Assembly: GCF_004770905.1 (NCBI RefSeq)
Contig: NZ_RQHT01000014.1
Span: 62,001-126,000 of the forward strand
Length of the DNA: 64,000 nt
Direction: 5' to 3'
DNA from: Leptospira bandrabouensis
GTDB lineage: Bacteria; Spirochaetota; Leptospiria; Leptospirales; Leptospiraceae
Numbering within the stretch: position 1 is the first letter of the stretch; each line of letters starts with the position of its first letter. The notes below the pieces were generated by a model that did no database searches, was not told where the DNA came from, and was given only the letters and a program-made list of their open reading frames with translations. A program made the position numbers and the translations under genes. Shown one piece after another: positions 28,024-38,056 of the stretch.

Positions 28024-29031
28024 AGCTTTTTTCAAAATGATTGCAAAAGCATCTCTTCCTTTTTGGTTGAGATGCGTCAAATCACCAAAATACTGATACT
28101 CTTCTAAAAATTCTGATTTAAAATCAAACACTGCCACACTCTCTTTAAGCCTCTCTTCAGTTGTAATCGTTTTAAAAAACTCATCGGCAACTAAGTTTGC
28201 TTTGGTTTTCAAAATATCTTTTTCCATCTTGGGAGAAAATGGGATACGAAGAAAAACTACTTTTACTCCCCTCTCTTGCCAAAGACGAATCAAATCGAAC
28301 CATAAAAGCATTGATAAATCCCTTTTTCCCGAAAGAACTTGTGAACTGTTAGGCGGAAATTCTTCCTTCACATCTAAGGTTGGATCATCACCAATGAATT
28401 TCCAAACCCAAGATCCTTGGTTTTTTTCCATACTATCCTTTATGTATACAAATTCCTTTTGCCTACGTAAAACATCTGACTGTGCGATGGGATCATACAC
28501 CAAACGATTGATATTGGAACTAAGTCCAAAGTATGGGAAGATCTTGATGATTATCTTCCAACTCAAATCGGTTACATTAGAAAAATAAGCCTTACGTAAT
28601 AATGGATGAGTGATTGTGTCTAAGGAAAAACTTCCAAAGGAAAGGAAAAGTTGCCGATTGGCATCAGTAACTGAATTTTTACTCGTATTTAGTGGAGAAA
28701 GGTTAACATAAACTTTTTTTAGTTTTGGTACTTTTTGAAGGACCTCCAAAGATTCCAATAAAATCCCTTCAGGTTGTTGGCTTGGCTTCGGAAGATACAA
28801 AACTTCATCAGTGGTAACACCTTCCATTTCTGCAATTAACTGAGGAGTTACGCCGGTAACTATTTGACTATCACCTAATACTAATATCTTTGCATTTGAG
28901 TTAATTTTTCGTTCGTTTGATAGAAACCAATAAGAAGAAGTTGTTTCACAAAAAGGTACAATCCAGTCGACAGTGAGATGCATAAAAAGAGAAAGAAGAA
29001 TGAATGTGCATAAAAGATAAAGTGGTTTCAT
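27985..29031 (-). CDS. SGNH-fold protein, DUF1574-like, MBOAT partner
   Basis: The 348 residues start with one membrane anchor (about 3-25), followed by an SGNH-type domain: 'ILVLGDSQIVTGVTPQLIAE' (block I with Ser) and 'FGDLTHLNQKGRDAFA' near the end (Asp-x-x-His). This is the layout of DUF1574 proteins, a family expanded in Leptospira, and of AlgJ/AlgX partners of MBOAT acyltransferases. It likely transfers or removes acyl groups on a surface glycan in the periplasm. It lies 8 bp downstream of the MBOAT gene. The acceptor is unknown. Confidence 0.8.
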   Translation of the reverse strand: MKPLYLLCTFILLSLFMHLTVDWIVPFCETTSSYWFLSNERKINSNAKILVLGDSQIVTGVTPQLIAEMEGVTTDEVLYLPKPSQQPEGILLESLEVLQKVPKLKKVYVNLSPLNTSKNSVTDANRQLFLSFGSFSLDTITHPLLRKAYFSNVTDLSWKIIIKIFPYFGLSSNINRLVYDPIAQSDVLRRQKEFVYIKDSMEKNQGSWVWKFIGDDPTLDVKEEFPPNSSQVLSGKRDLSMLLWFDLIRLWQERGVKVVFLRIPFSPKMEKDILKTKANLVADEFFKTITTEERLKESVAVFDFKSEFLEEYQYFGDLTHLNQKGRDAFAIILKKALFDHTHSSAQGM

Positions 29032-29039
29032 AAATTAAA

Positions 29040-30437
29040 CTAAAACTGGAAATAAAAAAAATCCTGTTTCCCAAAGGGAGAAAATAAAGAAAACCAAAGA
29101 AATAAGAAAAAAAACACAACCAAAAAGGAAAAGGGTTTCGATGAAATAAAAAAGTCGGGTCGGTCCGTTTTTTTCCACTCTTGCCATAAATCGAATACTA
29201 ACAACGGCAAGATTGTCATTAGAATCATTAGTGGAATGGAAGAAATTTTCGGGAAATGAGTTAAATTTTCCAAAATCAACTTGGTTTCCTTTGGCGATTG
29301 AATACGAAATAATAATAGTCCTAATGAAAAACTATAAAAGGTAAAAAATATCCCAAGGATAGATTGGATATGACTTGTTTCCTTTACAAACCCGTAATGT
29401 TTTAAAGAGCGATAAAAAACTAAACAAAGACCTAGGTATACTCCCCAAATTAAAAAACCATATCCGGCTCCATGCCAAATACCCGCAAGAAACCAAACAA
29501 TCATTAAGTTCAAATTTTCACGAAGGAAACCATGCCGATTCCCACCTAACTTAATATAAACATAATCACGTAACCAAGTAGATAAAGAAATATGCCATTT
29601 GGACCAAAACTCTGATGGATTCGAAGAAAAGAATGGCCTTTTAAAATTGTTCATAAGCTGAAAGCCCATCATCTCAGCAAGACCCATTGCACAAAGGGAA
29701 TAACCAAAAAAATCTGCATACACTTGGAATGCAATCACAGGTGCCACAATCCACAAAATTCCAAGCTCCAAGGAATGAAAGGATTGGGCATGGGTTTCTA
29801 CATACCGGGAAAAGGGATCCGCAATGGTTGATTTTATAAAAACTCCCCACATAAACAAAGATACGCCATTCCAAATTTTTTCTTTTGTAATGGTTTGTTT
29901 CGATTCTATTTGTGGGATAAGATTCCCAGGTCTTTCAATTGGCCCAAGTAACAATAATGGGAAAAACAAATCATAAATAGCAAAGGTAAAAAAATTCTTA
30001 CAAGGAAAGATTCTTTTATCATACACTTCAATTAAATAACTAATATTATGAAATGTATAAAAAGAAATGCCTATGGGTAATAAAATTTCTGGTTTCCATA
30101 CTAACTCACTCAAACCAACACTTATCCTTAGATCAGAATACAAATCCCAAACAAAAATAAAATATTTAAACACCCCAAGATATAATAAGTTAGAAGAAAT
30201 TGCGAATACGAAAAGGACTTTCCTCTTTTTCCCGGAGAGTTGTGACAAAAACCTTGCCAAACCAAAGTTAAAAGTCACAGAAAACAGCAAAAGAAATGTA
30301 GCGTTTACATTCCACTTAGAATAAAAATAGATTCCGAAAGCCAAAAGAAGAAATTTCCGAATTCGATCGGAAACAAAATAATAAATAGCGTAGAATAAAA
30401 GAAAATGAAAGAGAAAAGGAAGAGAGTTAAATAACAC
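29040..30437 (-). CDS. MBOAT-family O-acyltransferase (AlgI/DltB-like)
   Basis: A 465-residue membrane protein with about eleven helices. The catalytic region holds 'SEFWSKWHISLSTWLRDYVY', then 'KLGGNRHGFLR' and the invariant His in 'VWFLAGIWHGAGYGFLIWG'. AlgI-type enzymes move an acyl group across the membrane for acetylation of exopolysaccharide or cell-wall polymers. It is flanked 8 bp downstream by an SGNH partner and 10 bp upstream by the GAF protein, so acylation appears to be co-expressed with its putative regulators. Confidence 0.93.
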   Translation of the reverse strand: MLFNSLPFLFHFLLFYAIYYFVSDRIRKFLLLAFGIYFYSKWNVNATFLLLFSVTFNFGLARFLSQLSGKKRKVLFVFAISSNLLYLGVFKYFIFVWDLYSDLRISVGLSELVWKPEILLPIGISFYTFHNISYLIEVYDKRIFPCKNFFTFAIYDLFFPLLLLGPIERPGNLIPQIESKQTITKEKIWNGVSLFMWGVFIKSTIADPFSRYVETHAQSFHSLELGILWIVAPVIAFQVYADFFGYSLCAMGLAEMMGFQLMNNFKRPFFSSNPSEFWSKWHISLSTWLRDYVYIKLGGNRHGFLRENLNLMIVWFLAGIWHGAGYGFLIWGVYLGLCLVFYRSLKHYGFVKETSHIQSILGIFFTFYSFSLGLLLFRIQSPKETKLILENLTHFPKISSIPLMILMTILPLLVFDLWQEWKKTDRPDFFISSKPFSFLVVFFFLFLWFSLFSPFGKQDFFYFQF

Positions 30438-30447
30438 AGGTAGTTAC

Positions 30448-32718
30448 TTAGGCTTCTTCAACCATTTCCAAAAACTGATTTTTGTCCTTTGTATCATGAG
30501 GATAGGATAAGTTTAATACACGATATGTAGCTCGGAAGGATCCAATGATGGCATCTTCTTTTTTGGCAAAAGAAGACTTAATTTTTTTAATTACAATGTC
30601 TGCTTCCTCTTTATCTTTTCCATGAAGGACCATTGCAAACTTTCCTTGGCCTACTCGCGTAAAAAAGTCTAACTCGCCAATATGATCCATCATAGTCTTT
30701 CGTAAAGCATCCGCATAACGAGCAAATGTTCCTGTCCCGACTAAGTGAACCATTCGAGACACATTTTGAATTTTGAATAAGGAAACTGTGAAATTTGTAT
30801 TCATCTGAGATGCTTTTTCGATTTCACTTAAAATTCTATTTTCTAGTGGATTAAATGGATTTCTGAATAATGCTTCTTTCTCTTGCAAAATCAAAAGATT
30901 GGCAAAAACGGGAGCCGATGTTTCAAGAAGGCTAACAGCTACATCCCTAGTAGTATCGGTCCAAGAAGATCCGGTGGAATGAACAATCACCATACCTACA
31001 AGCCAATTTAAGTTAATGATAGGTAGAATTGTAAATTCACTCATGATACCTAGCTCATCATTTGTGAAAATGGATTTCAATTCTGAATCTTCTCTGAAGT
31101 TTTCTAATTTATAAACCCCAGGAACGTTGGAAACCATTCCAACAATGTCAGAATCTTTACTCAGCCTAAAATCTTTAGCTCGTTCCGGAAGTATAAAATT
31201 AGAACCAAATACAATGTAATCAGAACGAGTTTCAGAATCTAACACCAAAAAGGAAAATTGTTTTACACCTAATTTTTGTTTAATGCTTTCAACAAGAAGA
31301 TCAAATGCTTCATCCATCTTACGAACACGAGCAAATTCACGCGCAGATTTTAAAACAGATTCATTGATTTCTATAACTTCTTTGGCTTGCACCAAACTAT
31401 CATTCATCAATTCAAATTCTGAGACTCTTTCAAATACAGAACCTGCTATATCACCTACTATTTTTGCAAATTCCAAATCGTCGGTAATGTATTCTTCCCC
31501 ATTGATGAGTTTTCCTAAGGATAATAATCCAAAACATTTATCTCCATGTCGAATCGGAACGAGGATTTCAGAACCCATTTCATTTAATAGGTTCAATTCT
31601 CGGCTAGGCAAACGAGCAGATTTAAACTCTCCTGCATAAATCACAGTTTCCGAATCAGAAATGCGAGAATAGATTTCATCGTTAGGTGACAAATACCAAG
31701 AATCTTTGGATTGAATTCCTTGAGCAGCAACTGCTTCCCATTTTGGATTTTTAGGATTTGTGGAAGTGAGAACTACGACTGAGTTACATCCCACTTGTCC
31801 AATTAAACTATAAACTAAATTATCAAAGTAATCAGAAAATTCTTTGGAAGATGCGATTTCTTTTGTTATTTCAAATATAGCTTGGTAATTTTCGATTCGT
31901 TTTTTGGAAGCAAGATGATATGACATCGGTGCTGTTCCAAAATCAGACTCATCGTCAAACAAGACATCTTCGCCAATCGGAGTCGGATCTTCTTTCGTAG
32001 GTCTAAGAGGTTGTTTTGCAGCTTCTTTTTTTGCGTCGTTTTCCCACTCATCAAAAAGATTTACTTCTGGCAGTGGTGCATCCGGTTCCGTTGTATCGTC
32101 ATGAAAATCACGATCAATTAAATCGTCACCAAACTCCAGTTCACTGGTCTTATCTGGTTCCGTTCCTTTGCTAGGTGGCGTTGTCTTTTCAGGTGATTCT
32201 GCTTCTAATTCTGGTGAAGGATTTTCATCGGAAGGTGGTAATTCTCCTTCTAACTCGGGAGATAATTCTTCCTCTGCGGGCAATTCAAAATCTAAATCAG
32301 GTTCTACAAGAGAATCATTTTCAGAATCCTCATCCGCAATTGGTTGGTAATCATTAGGTCCATTTTCAAAATCATCTTCTAATTGTGAGACAGGATTTTC
32401 ATCCCATGCCTCATCTGCTAAGTCACCAAAATCGGCATCTGTCAATTCTGGAATATCACTTAAATCAAACTCTTCCTCTCCATCAGGATTGGGTAGATCC
32501 CCAATTTCAGTGGGAAGGTTTTCTTGAAATTCATCGTCTAACCATTCCGAGTCTGAGTCGACGGCAGGTGAAGATTCTTTTTGAGTTAGTTCTATCTCTT
32601 CCCGAAAGTGTTCCGCTTTTTTTAGTAATGAAGGTTTATCTTGAAAGTCGGAAATTGTTTTAGGAGTTGGGGAATCCGAAGTTTTTTTAATTTCTTCGGC
32701 TCTATCGAGAAGTCCCAC
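30448..32718 (-). CDS. GAF-GAF protein with degenerate GGDEF-like C-terminus
   Basis: The 756 residues fall into four parts. Residues 1-40 have two short 'GLLDRAEEI'/'SLLKKAEHF' motifs. Residues 41-265 are acidic and probably disordered. Two GAF domains follow (about 276-435 and 450-612). Residues 625-756 follow the diguanylate-cyclase pattern, but the signature is 'TRVGQGKFAMVLHG' (687-700), GQGKF instead of GGDEF, so catalysis is unlikely. It probably senses a ligand by GAF and signals through the acidic region or a degenerate nucleotide-binding domain. It is 1 bp downstream of the acidic repeat gene. Confidence 0.75.
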   Translation of the reverse strand: MGLLDRAEEIKKTSDSPTPKTISDFQDKPSLLKKAEHFREEIELTQKESSPAVDSDSEWLDDEFQENLPTEIGDLPNPDGEEEFDLSDIPELTDADFGDLADEAWDENPVSQLEDDFENGPNDYQPIADEDSENDSLVEPDLDFELPAEEELSPELEGELPPSDENPSPELEAESPEKTTPPSKGTEPDKTSELEFGDDLIDRDFHDDTTEPDAPLPEVNLFDEWENDAKKEAAKQPLRPTKEDPTPIGEDVLFDDESDFGTAPMSYHLASKKRIENYQAIFEITKEIASSKEFSDYFDNLVYSLIGQVGCNSVVVLTSTNPKNPKWEAVAAQGIQSKDSWYLSPNDEIYSRISDSETVIYAGEFKSARLPSRELNLLNEMGSEILVPIRHGDKCFGLLSLGKLINGEEYITDDLEFAKIVGDIAGSVFERVSEFELMNDSLVQAKEVIEINESVLKSAREFARVRKMDEAFDLLVESIKQKLGVKQFSFLVLDSETRSDYIVFGSNFILPERAKDFRLSKDSDIVGMVSNVPGVYKLENFREDSELKSIFTNDELGIMSEFTILPIINLNWLVGMVIVHSTGSSWTDTTRDVAVSLLETSAPVFANLLILQEKEALFRNPFNPLENRILSEIEKASQMNTNFTVSLFKIQNVSRMVHLVGTGTFARYADALRKTMMDHIGELDFFTRVGQGKFAMVLHGKDKEEADIVIKKIKSSFAKKEDAIIGSFRATYRVLNLSYPHDTKDKNQFLEMVEEA

Positions 32719-32719
32719 T

Positions 32720-35008
32720 TTATAACTCCAATTCTTTCATCATTTTTTTGTATAACTCGAAGTATTGGGATTTCGAGAATTCACGAATGACTTCATCAGG
32801 AAGGTTGCCAAGTAAGTTATCCAAATAACCTAACACTTTTTTGCGATCACCAGCGGATAAATTTTCGCTACCAACCTCGGCAAAAGCTTCCTCTGCAGGG
32901 GTTTGTTTTCCCTCTGGTGCGGATACATCTGATTTACGAAGTTCTTCCAATGGAGAAAGTTTTCCTTCCATTGCATATTCATCTAAATCAACTTCGTATT
33001 CTTCCGAATCATCTGAAGCTAAAGTCGGAACTCTTGTTTCTTTAGGTGGTTCGCTGATTGTTAAATCAAAGCTATCATCAACCGCAGAATCGGAAGTTAA
33101 ATCTCCAAAATCCGTATCTGATTCATGTTCGACTAAGTCTTGTTCCTCGACAGTGCCAAAATCAAATTCTGATGCATCTTCTTCACCAATTTGTTCCGAT
33201 AACGCAAATTCTTCCTCAACTGGAAGGTCAGCGATATCTTCTAATCCTTCTCCGGGGAGTTCTTCCCCTAAAATTTCATCCAAACTTTCCGGCGAGAGAG
33301 TTACATCTTCATCATCTGTTTCAATTTCTGCTTCTAGAGAGTTTGCAATTTCATCAGCTGAAACCTCTTCTTCTTCCGAGGCAGTAATGTTTTCCAACTC
33401 TTCCATTGACAAAGCGATGGATTCATCTTCTTCATCTTCTGCCATTAGATCTGATTTTGGAGTCAGTTCTTCTTCATAAGGGAGTGGTGCGCGGTCAAAA
33501 CTATCAACAAGTTCTTCTTCCGAATTTTCTTCAGCATCAGAAGCAATGGATTCCAATTCTTCCATAGAAAGAGCAATGGGGCCTTCATCTTCTTCGGAAG
33601 ATTCAAAACCTTCCATTTGACCTTCTAGCCCTTCTTCCGAACTTTCCGATCCTTCTAGGTCAGATTCCGTTTCTCCTAAATCAAAACCGAAATCGTCGCC
33701 GAGATCCGTTTCTAATTCGTCACTTCCTTCGATTTCAGAAGTTTCAGAATCTTCTGTTTCTTCGATTGGATCACTGGCAATGATATTTCCAAGTTCGTCT
33801 GGACTTAAAGTGATAGATTCGTCTTCTAATTCTTCGTTTAGAATGTCTGAAGTAGGTTCTTCAAAATCCTCTTCAATAGCTTCGCCAGAAATGTTTTCTA
33901 ATTCTTCTAATGATAATGTGAGAGGACCTTCCTCTTCGTCATTGTCCTTAGTTTCGTTTTCTTCTTCATGCGTTTCAAACTCGCCGCCTAATAGGTCAAA
34001 GCTGCCTTCTTCATCAGTGAAACTAGGAAGGTCTGATTCATCATCGGATGTTAGGAATTCTTCTTCCGAACCTAAAGTTTCCTCTAAACTTGCTTCACCG
34101 CCTGCTCCAAGGATACTTCCTAGTTCTTCATCAGAAAGCGTGAGGTTTTCATCTTCTTTGTTTTTTCCGAATAATTCTTCTTCTTCTGGATCAACAAGAG
34201 GTTTGAAACTTGTATCCTCTTCCTCTGTGTCGGGACCTAAGTCATCTTTAGGTATAAAAGAATCTTCTTCGTCATGGTCAGTTAAATCAAATTGCGGTTT
34301 ACCTTCTTCATCGAACGCAAGGTCTGTATCAATTTCAGAATCATCTAAATCTAGATTTAAATCGGAATGTTCATCAATTAAATTGTGTTCATGTTCCTCT
34401 TCATCAAATTGAGTTCGTGCAGGTTCTCCTGTATGATCTTCCTCTTCTAAGTTACCTGTAATATTCTCAAGTTCTTCTAAAGATAAAGAGATAGGACCTT
34501 CTTCTTCGTCTTCATCCTGCTTGGTTTTCTTAGGAGTGAGAATTCCGTCTTCACCGTTAAGAATTGATTCGATTTCTTTATCCAGGTCAATCAAATCATC
34601 ATCAAACTCTAATTCAAGATCTTCGTCAAGGGTATCGTTATATGATTGTTTTGCGGGGCTTTTGGAATTTTCTTTTTCTAAATCTTCTTCGTAGTCAGAA
34701 AAATCAGCATGAATGTCTTCATCATGCAAAATGGGGTCTTCTTCCCCAAGTAAGTTTAAATCAGAATCTAAATCTATATCTAATAAATCATCATAGGAAT
34801 CGGAAGAAGCAACCATATCCGAAATGGAATCGTCTTCCTCATCGAAGGCAGAGATATCATCGAGGTTTGGGGCTTCAATCCCTGGCGATACATCTAAGTC
34901 ATCATCGCCCATATCAAAATCATCCAAATCCAAAGAAAACGAGTCTTCATCGAGTATAGGTTCGATGTTTTCTAGATCTTCGTTTTTATTCTGTTCTTGA
35001 TCCGCCAT
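32720..35008 (-). CDS. Large acidic protein with seven 'TLSxEELxNI' repeats
   Basis: The 762 residues are overwhelmingly Asp/Glu/Ser/Leu with almost no basic residues until ~690. A 15-residue motif of the form [ST]-L-S-x-E-E-L-x-[NS]-I recurs at residues 171-185, 288-302, 361-375, 397-411, 476-490, 529-543 and 567-581, usually after 'DEEEGP' or 'EDES'. The last ~50 residues (712-762) form a compact, basic, helical end ('DRKKVLGYLDNLLGNLPDEV', 'SKSQYFELYKK'). I recognise no family. The layout suggests a flexible scaffold with seven short amphipathic docking helices plus one folded C-terminal module. No signal peptide. It sits between the SLBB and GAF genes. Confidence 0.8.
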   Translation of the reverse strand: MADQEQNKNEDLENIEPILDEDSFSLDLDDFDMGDDDLDVSPGIEAPNLDDISAFDEEDDSISDMVASSDSYDDLLDIDLDSDLNLLGEEDPILHDEDIHADFSDYEEDLEKENSKSPAKQSYNDTLDEDLELEFDDDLIDLDKEIESILNGEDGILTPKKTKQDEDEEEGPISLSLEELENITGNLEEEDHTGEPARTQFDEEEHEHNLIDEHSDLNLDLDDSEIDTDLAFDEEGKPQFDLTDHDEEDSFIPKDDLGPDTEEEDTSFKPLVDPEEEELFGKNKEDENLTLSDEELGSILGAGGEASLEETLGSEEEFLTSDDESDLPSFTDEEGSFDLLGGEFETHEEENETKDNDEEEGPLTLSLEELENISGEAIEEDFEEPTSDILNEELEDESITLSPDELGNIIASDPIEETEDSETSEIEGSDELETDLGDDFGFDLGETESDLEGSESSEEGLEGQMEGFESSEEDEGPIALSMEELESIASDAEENSEEELVDSFDRAPLPYEEELTPKSDLMAEDEEDESIALSMEELENITASEEEEVSADEIANSLEAEIETDDEDVTLSPESLDEILGEELPGEGLEDIADLPVEEEFALSEQIGEEDASEFDFGTVEEQDLVEHESDTDFGDLTSDSAVDDSFDLTISEPPKETRVPTLASDDSEEYEVDLDEYAMEGKLSPLEELRKSDVSAPEGKQTPAEEAFAEVGSENLSAGDRKKVLGYLDNLLGNLPDEVIREFSKSQYFELYKKMMKELEL
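33266..34498 (-). repeat. Seven-copy degenerate intragenic repeat (acidic motif)
   Basis: Seven 45-bp copies in the acidic protein gene encode the 'LSxEEL' motif: 34454-34498, 34103-34147, 33884-33928, 33776-33820, 33539-33583, 33380-33424 and 33266-33310. Spacing is irregular (about 36 to 117 residues), so this is a dispersed motif repeat rather than a tandem array. The copies at 34454, 33884 and 33539 share the 'EGPxxLS' lead-in. Confidence 0.8.
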
Positions 35009-35017
35009 TCGCCTCGA

Positions 35018-35314
35018 TTACCGTTTTCCCAAATTTAGTATCTGGCCATCCTCTAAAGGTTGGTCCAAGACACTGTCCTCCATTTTGATTTGCGCTCCAG
35101 GTACATACCCACCTGCCATCTCAATCAAATCTTTTCCATTGGAACCCGCATCTAATGAATAAAACCCAGGGTTCACCACAGGTCCCTCAATTTTAACACG
35201 AATTGGTTCTTCAGAATAGATTCTTTTTCGCAAATCAGGGTTTTCCTTTAAGTAATAGAATCCGGCAACCAGTATCGTTACCAATACAGAACGTCGAATC
35301 CAATCTATAGCCAA
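35018..35314 (-). CDS. Membrane-anchored SLBB-domain protein
   Basis: The 98 residues have one N-terminal membrane helix (about 7-22), then an SLBB-type beta-grasp domain: 'IRVKIEGPVVNPGFYSLDAG', 'KDLIEMAGGYVPGA' and 'DQPLEDGQILNLGKR'. SLBB domains bind soluble ligands or glycans, as in ComEA and polysaccharide-export proteins. Translation begins at a TTG (35314) behind GAGGGGG with a 7-nt spacer. It is first in the five-gene set after atpC and 9 bp upstream of the acidic repeat gene. The short length means it probably acts as a partner subunit. Confidence 0.75.
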   Translation of the reverse strand: MAIDWIRRSVLVTILVAGFYYLKENPDLRKRIYSEEPIRVKIEGPVVNPGFYSLDAGSNGKDLIEMAGGYVPGAQIKMEDSVLDQPLEDGQILNLGKR

Positions 35315-35319
35315 AGGAA

Positions 35320-35356
35320 TTCCCCCTCTGGTTTATTTTCGGCAAGAAGGGGGGAA
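35320..35356 (-). promoter_or_regulatory. Hairpin covering the SLBB gene ribosome site
   Basis: Between atpC and the SLBB gene, TTCCCCC (35320-35326) can pair with GGGGGAA (35350-35356). On the minus-strand RNA the 3' arm contains the GAGGGGG Shine-Dalgarno of the SLBB gene, and there is no T-run after the stem, so it does not look like an intrinsic terminator. It could lower translation of the downstream set relative to the ATP synthase. Inference from sequence only. Confidence 0.4.
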
Positions 35357-35361
35357 AAAAA

Positions 35362-35742
35362 TTAACGTTCGTGCAGTAAAATGCGAACTTTTGCTTTCTT
35401 TAGGAGATTTTCTTTCTCTTTTGAAACGGGAAGGGCTTCTGCTTCCTGTAAGAGTTCAATGGCGTGGTCATGAGACAAATCGTCTTCTGAATCCCCACCC
35501 TCGGTTAACACTCGGATTTGGTCATTTCTTACTTCACAGAATCCCCCATCGATGGCGATTCGGAACTCTTTTCCTGCAGAATGCAATTTGATGAGTCCAA
35601 AATCGAGTTGGGAAACGAGTGTTGCGTGCCCTGGCAAAATTCCAAAATAACCCACAGAACCCGGCAGAATCACTGATTCTGCCTTGCCCTGATAAAGGAT
35701 TTTGTCGGGAGAGATGACTGTTAAAGTCAGTTCTTTACTCAT
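35362..35742 (-). CDS. atpC: ATP synthase F1 subunit epsilon
   Basis: The 126 residues comprise the N-terminal beta-sandwich ('LTVISPDKILYQGKAESVIL', 'GYFGILPGHATLVSQL') and a short C-terminal helical pair ('HAIELLQEAEALPVSKEKEN'). Epsilon forms the central stalk with gamma and can inhibit ATP hydrolysis. Last gene of the atp operon, 5 bp after atpD. Confidence 0.96.
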   Translation of the reverse strand: MSKELTLTVISPDKILYQGKAESVILPGSVGYFGILPGHATLVSQLDFGLIKLHSAGKEFRIAIDGGFCEVRNDQIRVLTEGGDSEDDLSHDHAIELLQEAEALPVSKEKENLLKKAKVRILLHER

Positions 35743-35747
35743 CCGAA

Positions 35748-37175
<1,428 letters not shown>

Positions 37176-38045
37176 TTAGGAGATGGCTTCCGCTCCTCCT
37201 ACGATTTCTGAAATTTCCTGCGTAATTTTTGCCTGACGAACTCGGTTGTAACCGCGAGTTAGAAGTTTAATCATCTCACCTGCAGCGTCTGTTGCCGCTT
37301 TCATCGCCACTCTTCGTGCAATGTGTTCGGAAGCTACCGACTCCAAAATGATTTTAACAAAAGTTGTTTTGATCACCATTGGTAGAAGGTTTTCCAAAAT
37401 TGTTTTTGGATCCGGCTCATACAAAACTTCAGGGCCAGAAGATCCTTTGGAACTTTTTTCTTCCATTGATAATGGAAGAACCGTTGTGATCTCAGGTTTT
37501 TGAGTCGCTGCCGAATAGTAATGAGTGGAAATAATTTCAACAGAATCCACTGATTCATTTGCAAAACGTTCCATAAAGTAAGTTGCAAGGTCGTTTGCTT
37601 CTTTACTTCCTGCTTTGTCATCGATATTGGTATATGTTGTTACCAATTCAACTTTTGCAAATTTAAAGAAAGCAATGGCTTTTTTCCCTGCAGCATGGAC
37701 TTCGACTTCCACACCTTTTGACTTCAAGTCTTCGATACGGTTTTTGACCATACGAAGAAGATTGGAGTTAAAACCACCGCATAACCCACGGTTTGCGGCA
37801 ATTGCAAGGATAGCCACTTTTCGGATTTTGTCCGGCTTCCTTAAGTAAGGGCTGTGGATGATCCCAGCAAGGCCAGACAAAGAAGAAACTAACTCACGAG
37901 TTAATTCGGCATATGGTTTTGCCGCATTAACCTTGTTAGTGGCTTTTTTTGCCTTTGCCGTGGAGACCATCTCCATGGTTCGAGTGATTTTTCTCGTATT
38001 TTTAACCGAGTTAATCCTCTTTTTTATCTCACGCGGTGTCGCCAA
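37176..38045 (-). CDS. atpG: ATP synthase F1 subunit gamma
   Basis: The rotor shaft, 289 residues. Family hallmarks are the N-terminal coiled coil '[20 protein letters not shown]', '[13 protein letters not shown]' and the C-terminal '[20 protein letters not shown]'. Length is normal. It lies 11 bp after atpA. Confidence 0.97.
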   Translation of the reverse strand: MATPREIKKRINSVKNTRKITRTMEMVSTAKAKKATNKVNAAKPYAELTRELVSSLSGLAGIIHSPYLRKPDKIRKVAILAIAANRGLCGGFNSNLLRMVKNRIEDLKSKGVEVEVHAAGKKAIAFFKFAKVELVTTYTNIDDKAGSKEANDLATYFMERFANESVDSVEIISTHYYSAATQKPEITTVLPLSMEEKSSKGSSGPEVLYEPDPKTILENLLPMVIKTTFVKIILESVASEHIARRVAMKAATDAAGEMIKLLTRGYNRVRQAKITQEISEIVGGAEAIS

Positions 38046-38056
38046 GATCTTTCCCC

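Noticed and set aside
32841..34412. Long plus-strand Ser-rich frames opposite the acidic repeat gene
   Set aside because: They are the complement of Glu/Asp codons (GAA/GAT reading as TTC/ATC and TCx), have no ribosome sites and no domains.
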